Source: an uncultured Marvinbryantia sp.
GTDB lineage: Bacteria; Bacillota; Clostridia; Lachnospirales; Lachnospiraceae
Direction: 5' to 3'
Length of the DNA stretch: 64,000 bases
Assembly: GCA_934408725.1 (NCBI GenBank)
Contig: CAKRVB010000008.1
Location: forward strand, 1-64,000
The notes under the pieces are model-generated. The model saw only the letters and a list, made by a program, of their open reading frames with translations. It had not been told where the DNA came from and made no database searches. A program made the position numbers and the translations under genes. Below are positions 1 to 8,027 of this stretch, in pieces; the stretch's first letter is position 1; the number at the start of each line of letters is the position of its first letter.

Positions 1-20
1 ATAGGTCGAAGGCTTGACCT
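1..20 (+). rRNA. 23S rRNA, extreme 3' end (partial)
   Basis: The first bases contain AGGTCGAAGGCTTGACC, which matches the conserved 3' end of Firmicute 23S rRNA (the strand that pairs with the 23S 5' end). The rest of the gene lies left of the window, and the exact 3' end is estimated. It is followed by a 70-nt spacer and tRNA genes, with no 5S gene in between. Confidence 0.6.
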
Positions 21-89
21 GAATAGTTTGGGTTAAACGGATGAAAAAAGTATTTACCGTATGCGGTTTTGAAGGTACAACCTTCATAT

Positions 90-161
90 TCCTCGATAGC
101 TCAATGGTAGAGCACTCGGCTGTTAACCGAGGGGTTGTTGGTTCGAGCCCAACTCGGGGAG
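90..161 (+). tRNA. tRNA-Asn (GTT)
   Basis: A full cloverleaf can be drawn: acceptor TCCTCGA (90-96) pairs with TCGGGGA (154-160), the T-loop is GTTCGAGCC, and the anticodon stem CTCGG/CCGAG encloses a loop with anticodon GTT at 122-124. The discriminator base is G and CCA is not encoded. It lies downstream of the 23S end and may be cotranscribed with the rRNA. A hairpin at 70-86 (arms TGAAGGT/ACCTTCA) just upstream may be a processing signal. Confidence 0.97.
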
Positions 162-196
162 TTTTTTCATATAAAGCTATATGAAAGATTTCTTTT

Positions 197-268
197 GGCT
201 CCATGGTCAAGCGGTTAAGACACCGCCCTTTCACGGCGGTAACAGGGGTTCAAATCCCCTTGGAGTCA
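197..268 (+). tRNA. tRNA-Glu (TTC)
   Basis: Acceptor GGCTCCA (197-203) pairs with TGGAGTC (261-267), and anticodon stem CCGCC/GGCGG encloses anticodon TTC at 230-232. CCA is not encoded. This UUC-reading tRNA belongs to the class whose wobble uridine is converted to mnm5s2U, the modification made by the MnmL/MnmM pair encoded at about 31 kb in this window. Confidence 0.97.
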
Positions 269-286
269 TTAATCTATGAAAATAGA

Positions 287-315
287 TTGACAAACATAGC
301 AGTATCTGCTATAAT
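287..315 (+). promoter_or_regulatory. Consensus sigma-A promoter for tRNA-Cys
   Basis: TTGACA (287-292), a 17-bp spacer and TATAAT (310-315) form a perfect consensus. The predicted start is about five bases upstream of the mature tRNA-Cys, so this tRNA has its own strong promoter in addition to any read-through from the rRNA operon. Confidence 0.85.
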
Positions 316-326
316 ATATTTGTTAC

Positions 327-398
327 GGCGCAGTAGCCAAGTGGTAAGGCAATGGTCTGCAACACCAGTATCCACCGGTTCAAATCCGGTCTGCGCCT
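327..398 (+). tRNA. tRNA-Cys (GCA)
   Basis: Acceptor GGCGCAG (327-333) pairs with CTGCGCC (391-397), the T-arm reads GGTTCAAATCC, and the anticodon GCA is at 359-361. The discriminator is T and CCA is not encoded. It has its own consensus promoter and is followed directly by a strong terminator. Confidence 0.96.
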
Positions 399-404
399 CT
401 TAGG

Positions 405-439
405 AGATCTGAAAACAATATGCTTTCAGATCTTTTTTT
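405..439 (+). terminator. Intrinsic terminator of the tRNA operon
   Basis: A 10-bp perfect stem AGATCTGAAA (405-414) / TTTCAGATCT (424-433) is followed by a run of seven T. It closes the rRNA-tRNA unit and separates it from the convergent GIY-YIG gene. Confidence 0.9.
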
Positions 440-440
440 G

Positions 441-686
441 TTATTTATTTTTTAATATTAAAAGTTCTTTTTGATGGCGGGAAAGACGTTTAATGGCATA
501 TTCTCGGCGCATTGCTTCTTGCTTCGTAGTAAAAGCTTCATAATAAACAAGGGTAACTGGAAGACGGGGACGGGTGTATTTGGCACCCGTCCCTGCATTA
601 TGCGATTTGATACGTTTTTCCAGATCATTGGTCCAGCCGGTGTAGTAAGTACCATCGCTGCACTGGACAATATAAGTGTAATTCAT
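441..686 (-). CDS. GIY-YIG domain protein, UPF0213 family
   Basis: An 81-residue protein that is essentially one GIY-YIG fold. It has the opening pattern YTYIVQCSDGTYYTGWT, the R of DLEKRI, and the conserved tail around KQEAMRREYAIKRLSRHQK. This matches the short stand-alone UPF0213/YhbQ-YazA group, whose members are related to structure-specific endonucleases such as the UvrC N-domain and SLX1; in-cell function is not settled. The ATG start is supported by AGGAG about six bases upstream on the minus strand. It is monocistronic and convergent with the tRNA operon. Confidence 0.9.
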   Translation of the reverse strand: MNYTYIVQCSDGTYYTGWTNDLEKRIKSHNAGTGAKYTRPRLPVTLVYYEAFTTKQEAMRREYAIKRLSRHQKELLILKNK

Positions 687-851
687 AACAGGCTCCTGAA
701 ATCTATCAGATTAAGCAATCGGGATTGCGGTATCTTGACTGGGAATCAGATAAAGAAGATTCGGATTGAAGAATGTAACACTACCAGACGATTGCTAATG
801 ATATCTGATTTATTATACGCCATTTAGAGAAATTTGTGTGAAAAATTTGTT

Positions 852-903
852 AGAAAAAGAATCGGCATCGAGCTACAGACTTACTGTATTTCTCGATGCC
901 GAT
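852..903 (-). terminator. Terminator of the hemolysin III-type gene
   Basis: A perfect 12-bp stem ATCGGCATCGAG (861-872) / CTCGATGCCGAT (892-903), read on the minus strand, is followed by TCTTTTTC. It lies just downstream of the minus-strand gene ending at 961. Confidence 0.85.
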
Positions 904-960
904 GTTACTTTCAGGTGAGTATTTGTATAAATAAAAATGTCAAAAAACTTCTCTCATAGA

Positions 961-1665
961 CTAAGCCAGATAACAGAACATAAAAATGTAATGGCACAGG
1001 CTGCCGCCCATCACGAACAGATGGAAGATCTCATGGGATCCGAAGTATGGATGCTTTGAGTTAAAAATTGGCAGCTTCAGTGCATAGATCACACCTCCAA
1101 TGGTGTAGATAATGCCGCCGGTCAGCAACCAGAAGAATGCACCCTGTGTCAGAGAGCGTACGATCGGCCCGAAAGCCAGAACGCAGGTCCATCCCATGCC
1201 AATGTATAATATAGAAGAAAACCATTTTGGACAATAAATCCAGAAAGCTTTGATCAGAATGCCAGTGATTGCCAGTCCCCAGACAATGCCAAGAAGAATC
1301 AGACCAAGACGATCGTTCAGAACCAGCAGGCACACTGGCGTATAGCTTCCTGCAATCAGGACAGATATCATCATATGATCCACCTTTTTCAGTAATTTGT
1401 TGACAGATGGTGAAACATCAAAAGTATGATAAGTGGTGCTGGCGGCATAGAGCAGAATCATACTGGCCATGAAGACTGCCATGGAAATCATATAAATCGG
1501 GCTGTCGTGGCGGCCTGCCCGAACAAGTAATGGAGCAGTTCCAAGAGCAGCCATTATTAATCCAATAAAGTGGGTGATCGAACTTCCGGGATCTTTAATT
1601 GTCATTTTGCGAATCGGAGTAGATGGAATAGTCCGATATACGTTGGTTGTTGTCATATCTTTCAT
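961..1665 (-). CDS. Hemolysin III / TrhA family membrane protein
   Basis: A 234-residue polytopic protein of the PAQR-like hemolysin III family (YqfA/TrhA), with about seven hydrophobic segments. The family's metal-site residues are visible: STTYH near residue 75-79, VDHMM near 95, and a C-terminal HEIFHLFVMGGSLCH. Family members are inner-membrane proteins linked to membrane homeostasis; haemolytic activity is inherited naming rather than an established role. AAGGAGG is six to seven bases before the chosen ATG; a second Met three codons in is less well placed. Its upstream region carries a 13-bp palindromic motif also found at the perR promoter (see 1694-1706), so peroxide control is possible but unproven. 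Confidence 0.88.
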   Translation of the reverse strand: MKDMTTTNVYRTIPSTPIRKMTIKDPGSSITHFIGLIMAALGTAPLLVRAGRHDSPIYMISMAVFMASMILLYAASTTYHTFDVSPSVNKLLKKVDHMMISVLIAGSYTPVCLLVLNDRLGLILLGIVWGLAITGILIKAFWIYCPKWFSSILYIGMGWTCVLAFGPIVRSLTQGAFFWLLTGGIIYTIGGVIYALKLPIFNSKHPYFGSHEIFHLFVMGGSLCHYIFMFCYLA

Positions 1666-1693
1666 GGAAAACCTCCTTATAGGTAATCAATAT

Positions 1694-1706
1694 TAATAAC
1701 TATTAT
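1694..1706 (-). promoter_or_regulatory. PerR-box-like motif upstream of the hemolysin III gene
   Basis: On the minus strand this reads ATAATAGTTATTA, identical over 13 bases to the palindromic core at the perR promoter (17735-17747). It overlaps TATAAT on the minus strand, a plausible -10. A second inverted repeat, GTAGT/ACTAC (1709-1725), lies just upstream. The two identical 13-mers are seen directly; PerR binding is inferred. Confidence 0.45.
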
Positions 1707-1843
1707 ATGTAGTATTTAAAACTACATCATATCATACACAAATAATATCTCTTTTTGAACAGAATTGCAAGGGGAAAATCATGATTCATAAATATTTTGT
1801 AATTCATGCGGATAAGTCCTGCTACAAGAAAACTAAGGTATTC

Positions 1844-1872
1844 TTGAAACCTGGTATGATTTGCGATATACT
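1844..1872 (+). promoter_or_regulatory. Promoter of xpaC-telA
   Basis: TTGAAA (1844-1849), a 17-bp spacer and TATACT (1867-1872) put the start about 36 bases before the xpaC ATG. Confidence 0.65.
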
Positions 1873-1914
1873 TGAAAGTACAGCAAAACAGATAGATAGA
1901 AAAGGCGGTAAACA

Positions 1915-3186
1915 ATGTCAGATTCAAAATATAGCAACCTTGGCAGTGAGATCAGTGATATGGTGCAGAAGGCCATAGACAGTCAGGATTTCAGCCAGTT
2001 GAGTACAACGATACAGAATTCGGTCAGTCAGGTAGCCAATATCGTAGCAGATACAGTGGCTTCTTCTGTAGTGGATGAACCACAGAAAGACCATCGGCCA
2101 GATTATATGAAGAATGCACAGCACAAGATGGAAGCAGCGCAGAATCCATGGAAAAGCGCAGTAAAATCAGTGCCTGAGGTGACAGAGACAACTGCGGTAT
2201 CAGAACGGGGGCTTTATTCACCGGGAGGAAGCGGACGATTAAAGGGATATTTTTTATTTACTTTAGGTCTGGCAGGAATCTTTGGATGTGCAGCAGGTCT
2301 GCTGACCCTGGCGATTGCAAGCAAGATTACAGGTGTGTCACTGATGGTGCCGGAAGTGATATTGCTTATTGGAGCAGTTGGCTTTGGGGTTATGAGTATC
2401 AAGGGTAGTGGAACACTGAAGCAGATTCGCAAATTCAAGAATTATGTGAAAAAGATTGGAAAACGAGATCATATCTCTATAGAGGAACTGTCCTCTGCCA
2501 GCGGGCGGAATGAAAAAGAGATCTTAAAAGATATTCAGGATATGCTGCAGGAAAATATGTTTCTGCAGGGACATCTGGATCAGGAAACAAAGACACTGTA
2601 TGTGACAGATCAGGGATATCAGACTTTTTTACGGGAGAAGAATCGGAAGCTGGAACAGCAGAACAAAGAAAAAGAAGAACAGGCCAGAATAGAGAGGGAA
2701 ACACAGGAGCTTCCACCGGAAGTAAGAAAACTGATTGCAGATGGAAATGCCTATATTGAGAAGATCCGCAGAAGTAATGATGCGATCAGTGATGAGACAG
2801 TGTCCAGAAAATTATATGATCTGGAGACAGTCACCCGGAAGATCTTTGATTATGTAAAGACACATCCACAATGCGCAGATGATACTAAGAAACTGATGAA
2901 GTATTATCTTCCAACCACGATCAAGCTGCTGGATTCTTATGAGAAACTGACCGAAGAAGAACTGAGCGGACAACATCCGGATCAACTGACCAATATTGCA
3001 AAGTCCAAGAAAGAGATCGAGGATACGCTGGATACTTTGAATCTGGCATTTGCAAAGTTGTTCGATAATCTGTATCAGGATACGTCTATGGATATTACAG
3101 CAGATATCTCTGTGCTTCACACATTGCTGGCACAGGAAGGCCTGACGGGGGAAGAAATCAGGGATGCTATGAAAGGCGTAAAGTAA
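1915..3186 (+). CDS. xpaC: XpaC-like protein (5-bromo-4-chloroindolyl phosphate hydrolysis family)
   Basis: A 423-residue protein. It has a polar N-terminus, two adjacent membrane segments at about residues 111-136 and 140-162, and a long charged, partly coiled-coil C-terminal half containing a winged-helix-like stretch. This matches the XpaC family, named for a B. subtilis phenotype; its members are almost always paired with TelA, as here (telA starts 48 bases downstream). The biochemical role is unknown; the pair is usually discussed in cell-envelope stress and toxic-anion resistance. The ATG is preceded by AAAGGCGG. It reads from its own promoter and forms a two-gene unit with telA. Confidence 0.85.
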   Translation: MSDSKYSNLGSEISDMVQKAIDSQDFSQLSTTIQNSVSQVANIVADTVASSVVDEPQKDHRPDYMKNAQHKMEAAQNPWKSAVKSVPEVTETTAVSERGLYSPGGSGRLKGYFLFTLGLAGIFGCAAGLLTLAIASKITGVSLMVPEVILLIGAVGFGVMSIKGSGTLKQIRKFKNYVKKIGKRDHISIEELSSASGRNEKEILKDIQDMLQENMFLQGHLDQETKTLYVTDQGYQTFLREKNRKLEQQNKEKEEQARIERETQELPPEVRKLIADGNAYIEKIRRSNDAISDETVSRKLYDLETVTRKIFDYVKTHPQCADDTKKLMKYYLPTTIKLLDSYEKLTEEELSGQHPDQLTNIAKSKKEIEDTLDTLNLAFAKLFDNLYQDTSMDITADISVLHTLLAQEGLTGEEIRDAMKGVK

Positions 3187-3233
3187 AAGAGAGCATGACA
3201 GCAGAAATTTATCGATGAAAAAGGAGAACAAAG

Positions 3234-4394
3234 ATGAGTGATGAATTTGAAAAACTGGCAGGAACCGCACCGACTTTAACATTGACTCCGTTTCCGGAGA
3301 AAAAAGAAGAACTGCCACAGAAGACAGAGGAACAGACCGTGGTAGAGGTGAAGGAGAAGATGGAAGAAGAATCCAGATTTACACCGGAGGAGAAACAGCA
3401 GATTCAGGCATTTTCTCAGCAGATTAATATCTCTGACAGTAATATGATTCTTCAATATGGTGCCGGAGCACAGCAGAAGCTGGCAGATTTCTCAGAAAAA
3501 GCATTGGAGAATGTGAAGTCCCAGGATCTTGGTGAAGTCGGGAATATGCTGACGGATGTGGTAGCAGAACTGAAGAACTTTGATGTGGACAATGAGAAAA
3601 AAGGGTTCCTTGGGCTTTTCCACAAAGGAGAAAATAAGCTGGATGCCATGAAGGCAAAGTACGATAAGACAGCTGTGAATGTGGACAAGATCTGTGATGC
3701 ATTGGAAGAGCATCAGGTGCGCCTGTTAAAGGACACTGCCATGCTGGATCAAATGTATGACCTGAATCTTACTTATTATAAAGAACTTTCCATGTATATT
3801 GCAGCAGGAAAGCAGAAACTGGAAGAGGTAAGATCTACACAGTTGAAGGAACTGATGGAAAAAGCACAGTCCGGCGATGACCAGGTATTGGCACAGGAGG
3901 CGAAAGATCTGGCGAACTATTGTGACCGTTTTGAAAAGAAGCTGCATGACCTGGAACTGAGCCGGATGATTTCTATGCAGACAGCACCACAGATCCGCCT
4001 GATCCAGAATAACAATACCATGATGGTGGAAAAGATTCAGTCTACATTAGTAAATACCATCCCGTTGTGGAAGAATCAGATGGTGATAGCACTGGGACTG
4101 GAGCATGCACAGAGAGCAGCAAAGGCGCAGAATGCAGTGACCGATATGACCAATGAACTGCTGAAGAAGAATGCAAATGCGCTTCATGAAGCAACTGTTT
4201 CTACGGCAAAAGCATCCGAGCGGGGCATTGTGGATATTGAGACACTGACCCAGACCAATGCAGAGCTGGTGAAGACCTTTGATGAGGTATTGCAGATCCA
4301 GAGTGAAGGACGTCAGAAACGTTTGCAGGCTGAGGCAGATATGGTCAGAATGGAAAATGAGTTAAAGCAGAAGCTGCTGGAGATTCGCAAATAA
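3234..4394 (+). CDS. telA: TelA family toxic anion resistance protein
   Basis: A 386-residue, mostly alpha-helical, soluble protein. After a variable acidic N-terminus (about 50 residues) comes the typical TelA body: IQAFSQQINISDSNMILQYG, then KGFLGLFHKG, then helices ending in TNAELVKTFDEVLQIQ. The family was named for tellurite resistance (KlaA/TelA) and is linked in Firmicutes to tolerance of cell-wall antibiotics; the mechanism is unresolved. The start has AAAGGAGAAC upstream. The family assignment is strong; the resistance phenotype here is inference. Confidence 0.9.
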   Translation: MSDEFEKLAGTAPTLTLTPFPEKKEELPQKTEEQTVVEVKEKMEEESRFTPEEKQQIQAFSQQINISDSNMILQYGAGAQQKLADFSEKALENVKSQDLGEVGNMLTDVVAELKNFDVDNEKKGFLGLFHKGENKLDAMKAKYDKTAVNVDKICDALEEHQVRLLKDTAMLDQMYDLNLTYYKELSMYIAAGKQKLEEVRSTQLKELMEKAQSGDDQVLAQEAKDLANYCDRFEKKLHDLELSRMISMQTAPQIRLIQNNNTMMVEKIQSTLVNTIPLWKNQMVIALGLEHAQRAAKAQNAVTDMTNELLKKNANALHEATVSTAKASERGIVDIETLTQTNAELVKTFDEVLQIQSEGRQKRLQAEADMVRMENELKQKLLEIRK

Positions 4395-4436
4395 TGTGGT
4401 GACGAATGCAGGGAGAATTTGACGATCGTTCGCAGA

Positions 4437-4465
4437 TTGACAGTATTACCTGCAAAGTTTATAAT
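4437..4465 (+). promoter_or_regulatory. Consensus promoter of mscL-glmS
   Basis: TTGACA (4437-4442), exactly 17 bp, then TATAAT (4460-4465): a perfect sigma-A promoter. The predicted start near 4472 is about 35 bases before the mscL ATG. No glmS ribozyme fits in the 30-bp mscL-glmS gap, so glmS probably depends on this promoter. Confidence 0.85.
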
Positions 4466-4506
4466 ATTTGACGGTAATGTGTAAGAAGATACAAGGGGCA
4501 GGGAAG

Positions 4507-4968
4507 ATGAAGAACTTTATAGAAGAATTTAAGAAGTTTATTATGCGTGGCAATGTCATGGATCTGGCAGTCGGTGTCATCATCGGCGGTGCATTTCAGG
4601 CCATTATCAATTCACTGGTAAATGATGTGATTATGCCTCTGATCGGGCTGATTACCGGAGGACTGGATTTTTCCAATCTGTTTATTCAGCTCAGTGGTGA
4701 AAAATGTGCAACACTGGCAGAAGCGCAGGCAGCTGGTGTGGCTGTATTTGCATACGGAAATTTTATTACAGCAGTCTTGAATTTCCTGATCATTGCATTC
4801 GTGATTTTCCTTATGGTAAAAGGAATGAACCGTTTGGCGGAAGGCAGACAGAAGGATAAGAAGGAAGAAGAACCAGTGACAAAGATCTGTCCGTTTTGCC
4901 AGAGTGAGATTTCTGTAAAGGCAACTCGCTGCCCACATTGTACTTCTGTGCTGGAAGAAAAAGCATAA
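4507..4968 (+). CDS. mscL: Large-conductance mechanosensitive channel MscL with C-terminal zinc ribbon
   Basis: Forms the homopentameric membrane pore that opens under high membrane tension to release solutes during osmotic downshock. The conserved N-terminus ([27 protein letters not shown]) leads into TM1, followed by the periplasmic loop and TM2 ([20 protein letters not shown]). The ATG at 4507 is chosen over an upstream in-frame codon because AAGGGG lies eight bases before it and the protein then starts at the family position. At 153 residues it is longer than usual because the tail carries four cysteines (C128, C131, C142, C145) in a CPxC-x10-CPHC zinc-ribbon pattern. Confidence 0.94.
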   Translation: MKNFIEEFKKFIMRGNVMDLAVGVIIGGAFQAIINSLVNDVIMPLIGLITGGLDFSNLFIQLSGEKCATLAEAQAAGVAVFAYGNFITAVLNFLIIAFVIFLMVKGMNRLAEGRQKDKKEEEPVTKICPFCQSEISVKATRCPHCTSVLEEKA

Positions 4969-4998
4969 GATAAAAGATGAAGAAGATTGGAGATATGT

Positions 4999-6837
4999 AT
5001 GTGTGGAATAGTTGGATATGCAGGTGAGCGTCAGGCTGCACCGATTCTGTTAGACGGACTGGCAAAGCTGGAATACCGTGGTTATGATTCTGCGGGGCTG
5101 GCCGTACGTAACGGAGCGTCCGATCCGGAAATTGTAAAGGCAAAAGGAAGACTGAAGGCGTTGGCTGAGAAGACCAATGATGGGAAGTCTCTGCTGGGAG
5201 ACTGTGGTATCGGTCATACCAGATGGGCGACTCATGGAGAGCCGTCTGTGGAAAATGCACATCCGCATTGCAGTGATGATAAAAATGTGGTGGCAGTTCA
5301 TAATGGAATTATTGAAAATTATCAGGAATTAAAAGATAAACTTAGCCGCAAGGGATATCAGTTTTATTCAGAAACAGATACAGAAGTAGCAGTAAAGCTG
5401 ATCGATTATTATTACAAAAAATACGAAGGAACACCGGTGGATGCACTGAATCATGCCATGATTCGTATTCGTGGATCTTATGCACTGGCGGTAATGTTCA
5501 AAGATTATCCAGAAGAGATCTATGTGGCAAGAAAAGACAGCCCGATGATTCTCGGTCTGGGAGATGGAGAAAGTTATCTGGCATCAGATGTACCGGCTAT
5601 TTTAAAGTATACCAAGAAGGTGTACTATATTGGTAATCTGGAGATCGGACGCCTGCAGAAAGGAAATATTACCTTTTACAATCTGGATGGCGATGTGATC
5701 GAGAAAGAACTGGTAGAGATCAAGTGGGATGCCAAGGCCGCAGAAAAAGCAGGATATGAGCATTTCATGATGAAGGAGATTCAGGAACAGCCAAGGGCAG
5801 TATTGGATACCCTGAATTCTGTGCTCAAAGATGGACAGATTGACTTAAGTGAACTGGGGCTGGACGAAGAGGAAATCAAGAAGATATCCCAGATCTATGT
5901 TGTAGCCTGTGGATCTGCCTACCATGTAGGTGTGGCCGCACAGTATGTAATAGAGGATCTGGCAAGGATTCCGGTTCGTGTAGAACTGGCATCTGAATTC
6001 CGTTACCGTAAGCCGATTCTGGATCCGAACGGACTGGTGATTATTATCAGTCAGTCTGGAGAGACCGCTGACAGTCTGGCTGCACTGCGTGAGGCCAAAA
6101 GCAAAGGAATCCGTACGCTGGCAATCGTCAATGTGGTAGGATCTTCCATTGCAAGAGAGGCGGATAATGTATTTTATACATTGGCGGGACCGGAGATTTC
6201 TGTGGCAACCACCAAAGCTTACAGTACACAGTTGATAGCAGCATATTGCCTGGCAGTACAGTTTGCTCTGACAAGAGGAGAAATCACAGAAGAATATTAC
6301 ACTGAGCTGATTGCAGAGATGCAGACAATTCCGGATAAGATCAGAAAAGTGCTGGATGATAAAGAACGTATTCAGTGGTTTGCGGCAAAGCAGGCAAATG
6401 CAAAAGACATCTTCTTTATTGGAAGAGGACTGGATTATGCAATTTCCCTGGAAGGCAGCCTGAAGATGAAGGAGATCAGTTACATTCATTCCGAGGCCTA
6501 TGCGGCAGGAGAACTGAAGCATGGTACGATTTCTCTTCTGGAGGATAATACTCTGGTTATTGGTGTACTGACTCAGGCAGACTTATACGAAAAGACACTG
6601 TCCAATATGGTAGAGTGCAAGAGCCGGGGCGCATATCTCTGCGCAGTAACCAGCTATGGCAACTACAGCATGGAAGATACAGCAGACTTTGTAACATACA
6701 TTCCGAAGACAGATGCACATTTTGCAACTTCTCTGGCTGTGATCCCATTACAGCTGATGGGATATTATGTCAGCGTTGCGAAAGGTCTGGATGTGGATAA
6801 ACCGAGAAATCTGGCGAAGAGTGTGACGGTAGAATAA
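4999..6837 (+). CDS. glmS: Glutamine--fructose-6-phosphate aminotransferase (isomerizing)
   Basis: Makes glucosamine-6-phosphate from fructose-6-phosphate and glutamine, the committing step to UDP-GlcNAc and peptidoglycan. The start is fixed by biochemistry: Cys must follow the initiator Met as the N-terminal nucleophile, and ATG at 4999 gives MCGIVGY, with GGAGA five bases before. The N-terminal class-II glutaminase has HTRWATHG and HNGIIENY; it is followed by two SIS domains (SQSGETADSLAALREAKSKG, then SYIHSEAYAAGELKHG) and the C-terminal LAKSVTVE. The length of 612 residues is normal. It lies 30 bases after mscL and shares its promoter. Confidence 0.97.
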   Translation: MCGIVGYAGERQAAPILLDGLAKLEYRGYDSAGLAVRNGASDPEIVKAKGRLKALAEKTNDGKSLLGDCGIGHTRWATHGEPSVENAHPHCSDDKNVVAVHNGIIENYQELKDKLSRKGYQFYSETDTEVAVKLIDYYYKKYEGTPVDALNHAMIRIRGSYALAVMFKDYPEEIYVARKDSPMILGLGDGESYLASDVPAILKYTKKVYYIGNLEIGRLQKGNITFYNLDGDVIEKELVEIKWDAKAAEKAGYEHFMMKEIQEQPRAVLDTLNSVLKDGQIDLSELGLDEEEIKKISQIYVVACGSAYHVGVAAQYVIEDLARIPVRVELASEFRYRKPILDPNGLVIIISQSGETADSLAALREAKSKGIRTLAIVNVVGSSIAREADNVFYTLAGPEISVATTKAYSTQLIAAYCLAVQFALTRGEITEEYYTELIAEMQTIPDKIRKVLDDKERIQWFAAKQANAKDIFFIGRGLDYAISLEGSLKMKEISYIHSEAYAAGELKHGTISLLEDNTLVIGVLTQADLYEKTLSNMVECKSRGAYLCAVTSYGNYSMEDTADFVTYIPKTDAHFATSLAVIPLQLMGYYVSVAKGLDVDKPRNLAKSVTVE

Positions 6838-6885
6838 AGATCTGTAACCGTCCGGTCAGAATATGAAGTAAAGAGGTCGGATAGT

Positions 6886-7788
6886 ATGCTGGACAGAGAG
6901 CAGTTTTTTAAAGAATATAAAGTAGAGCAGGAATTCCTCTATTCCGGTTTAAGCTGGGAAGTACTGGAGGAGATTTATGATGATTATTGCAGGCGCCAGC
7001 CAGAGCTGGAGGCCTGCTGTGATGCATTTGTTGATTATTTCCTGAAGGGAATGCCGATACCGATTCATTCCATCCGGACGAGAGCCAAAGATCCCAAACA
7101 TCTGATTGAGAAGATTATCCGTAAACGGGGCAAATATCAGAATAAAAAATATCTGAATATTAATGTGAACAATTATATGGATATTGTACAGGATCTGGTG
7201 GGAGTCCGTGTATTGATTCTGGCGAAGGAAGAATGGGAAGGTGTCTTTGACTGGATCATGGAACGATTCCAGACTAATGCGGCATCGGAGGCGTATCTGG
7301 CAGAGCCGCCGGTAGCCTATACCAGATACGGGGACCGGAATATTTTTGGGGATAAAATCTACCGGGAGCATACCGACCGGGGATATCGTTCCCAGCATTA
7401 TATCATTCGTTTTCAGAAGTATTTCTGCGAAGTACAGGTGCGTACGCTGGCAGAAGAAGTATATGGAGAATTTGACCACAGAGTCAAATATCCATACCGC
7501 AATGAGAATCATTTTCTATTGCGTTATACCAATACGGTAGCGCAGCTGGCGGATTCTATTGATGAAATTATTTCTACCTGTTTTGAAATGGGAGAGCAGG
7601 GATGGGAAAGCTGTGCACAGTATTATAGTGGAGATACCTATGCAGACTGGCGCCATATTTCTCAGCCTGGAACTTCTGAGCGAAAGAAGGAGAAAGAGCA
7701 GACAGACTCAAATGAGGAGACGGTGATCGATGCAGCGGCTTATATTCATTCTGTGTTGCTGCGAAGGGGAAAGCAATATGCAAAGTAG
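6886..7788 (+). CDS. RelA/SpoT-domain protein, putative small alarmone synthetase
   Basis: A 300-residue protein with one RelA/SpoT nucleotidyltransferase domain and no HD hydrolase, TGS or ACT domain, so it resembles a small alarmone synthetase. Visible motifs are RTRAKDPKHLIEKIIRKRGK (ATP side), QDLVGVRVLI with the Asp for metal, DRGYRSQHY (guanosine-binding Tyr loop) and CEVQVRTLAEEVYGEFDH. The C-terminal 60 residues are charged and unlike RelP/RelQ. It is expected to make (p)ppGpp or a related nucleotide in the cytosol, but some family members modify other nucleotides or tRNA. AGAGGTCGG precedes the ATG. The next gene overlaps its end by 11 bases, indicating translational coupling. Confidence 0.82.
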   Translation: MLDREQFFKEYKVEQEFLYSGLSWEVLEEIYDDYCRRQPELEACCDAFVDYFLKGMPIPIHSIRTRAKDPKHLIEKIIRKRGKYQNKKYLNINVNNYMDIVQDLVGVRVLILAKEEWEGVFDWIMERFQTNAASEAYLAEPPVAYTRYGDRNIFGDKIYREHTDRGYRSQHYIIRFQKYFCEVQVRTLAEEVYGEFDHRVKYPYRNENHFLLRYTNTVAQLADSIDEIISTCFEMGEQGWESCAQYYSGDTYADWRHISQPGTSERKKEKEQTDSNEETVIDAAAYIHSVLLRRGKQYAK

Positions 7789-8023
7789 GAAAAGTCAGGG
7801 ACGTCAGAATCATTTTCGGGAACTGGTGTCAGAGGCGTTAAGCGGAGAATATCTTATGGAGAAACTTCCAAGTCCGGCCTATGATTTCGCAGAAGAACGA
7901 CAGGCAGTGTATTACTCCAAGATGCGCTATAATATGGAGTCGGACATGAGCGTTATGGTGATGAAGCACCACCAGCAGCTTACGGAACTGGAGCTGATGA
8001 AAAAATGGAAAAAGGAAGCGTGA
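7778..8023 (+). CDS. Small conserved-looking protein coupled to the alarmone synthetase
   Basis: An 81-residue, basic, probably helical protein. I do not recognise a family. The start at 7778 has AAGGGGA eight bases upstream and overlaps the alarmone-synthetase gene by 11 bases. Its middle reads PSPAYDFAEERQAVYYSKM and the end is lysine-rich (ELMKKWKKEA). No signal peptide, membrane segment or cysteine motif is visible. Position suggests a partner or regulator of the upstream enzyme; function unknown. Confidence 0.7.
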   Translation: MQSRKSQGRQNHFRELVSEALSGEYLMEKLPSPAYDFAEERQAVYYSKMRYNMESDMSVMVMKHHQQLTELELMKKWKKEA

Positions 8024-8027
8024 ACAC

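Noticed and set aside
23-89. 5S rRNA gene between 23S and tRNA-Asn
   Set aside because: Only about 70 bases are available and no 5S signature is seen.
203-403. Open frame of 66 codons across the tRNA cluster
   Set aside because: It lies inside and between tRNA-Glu and tRNA-Cys, both with full cloverleaf folding; no ribosome site and no family.
4969-4998. glmS self-cleaving riboswitch
   Set aside because: The gap between mscL and glmS is 30 bases, too short for the ribozyme, and it has no matching sequence.
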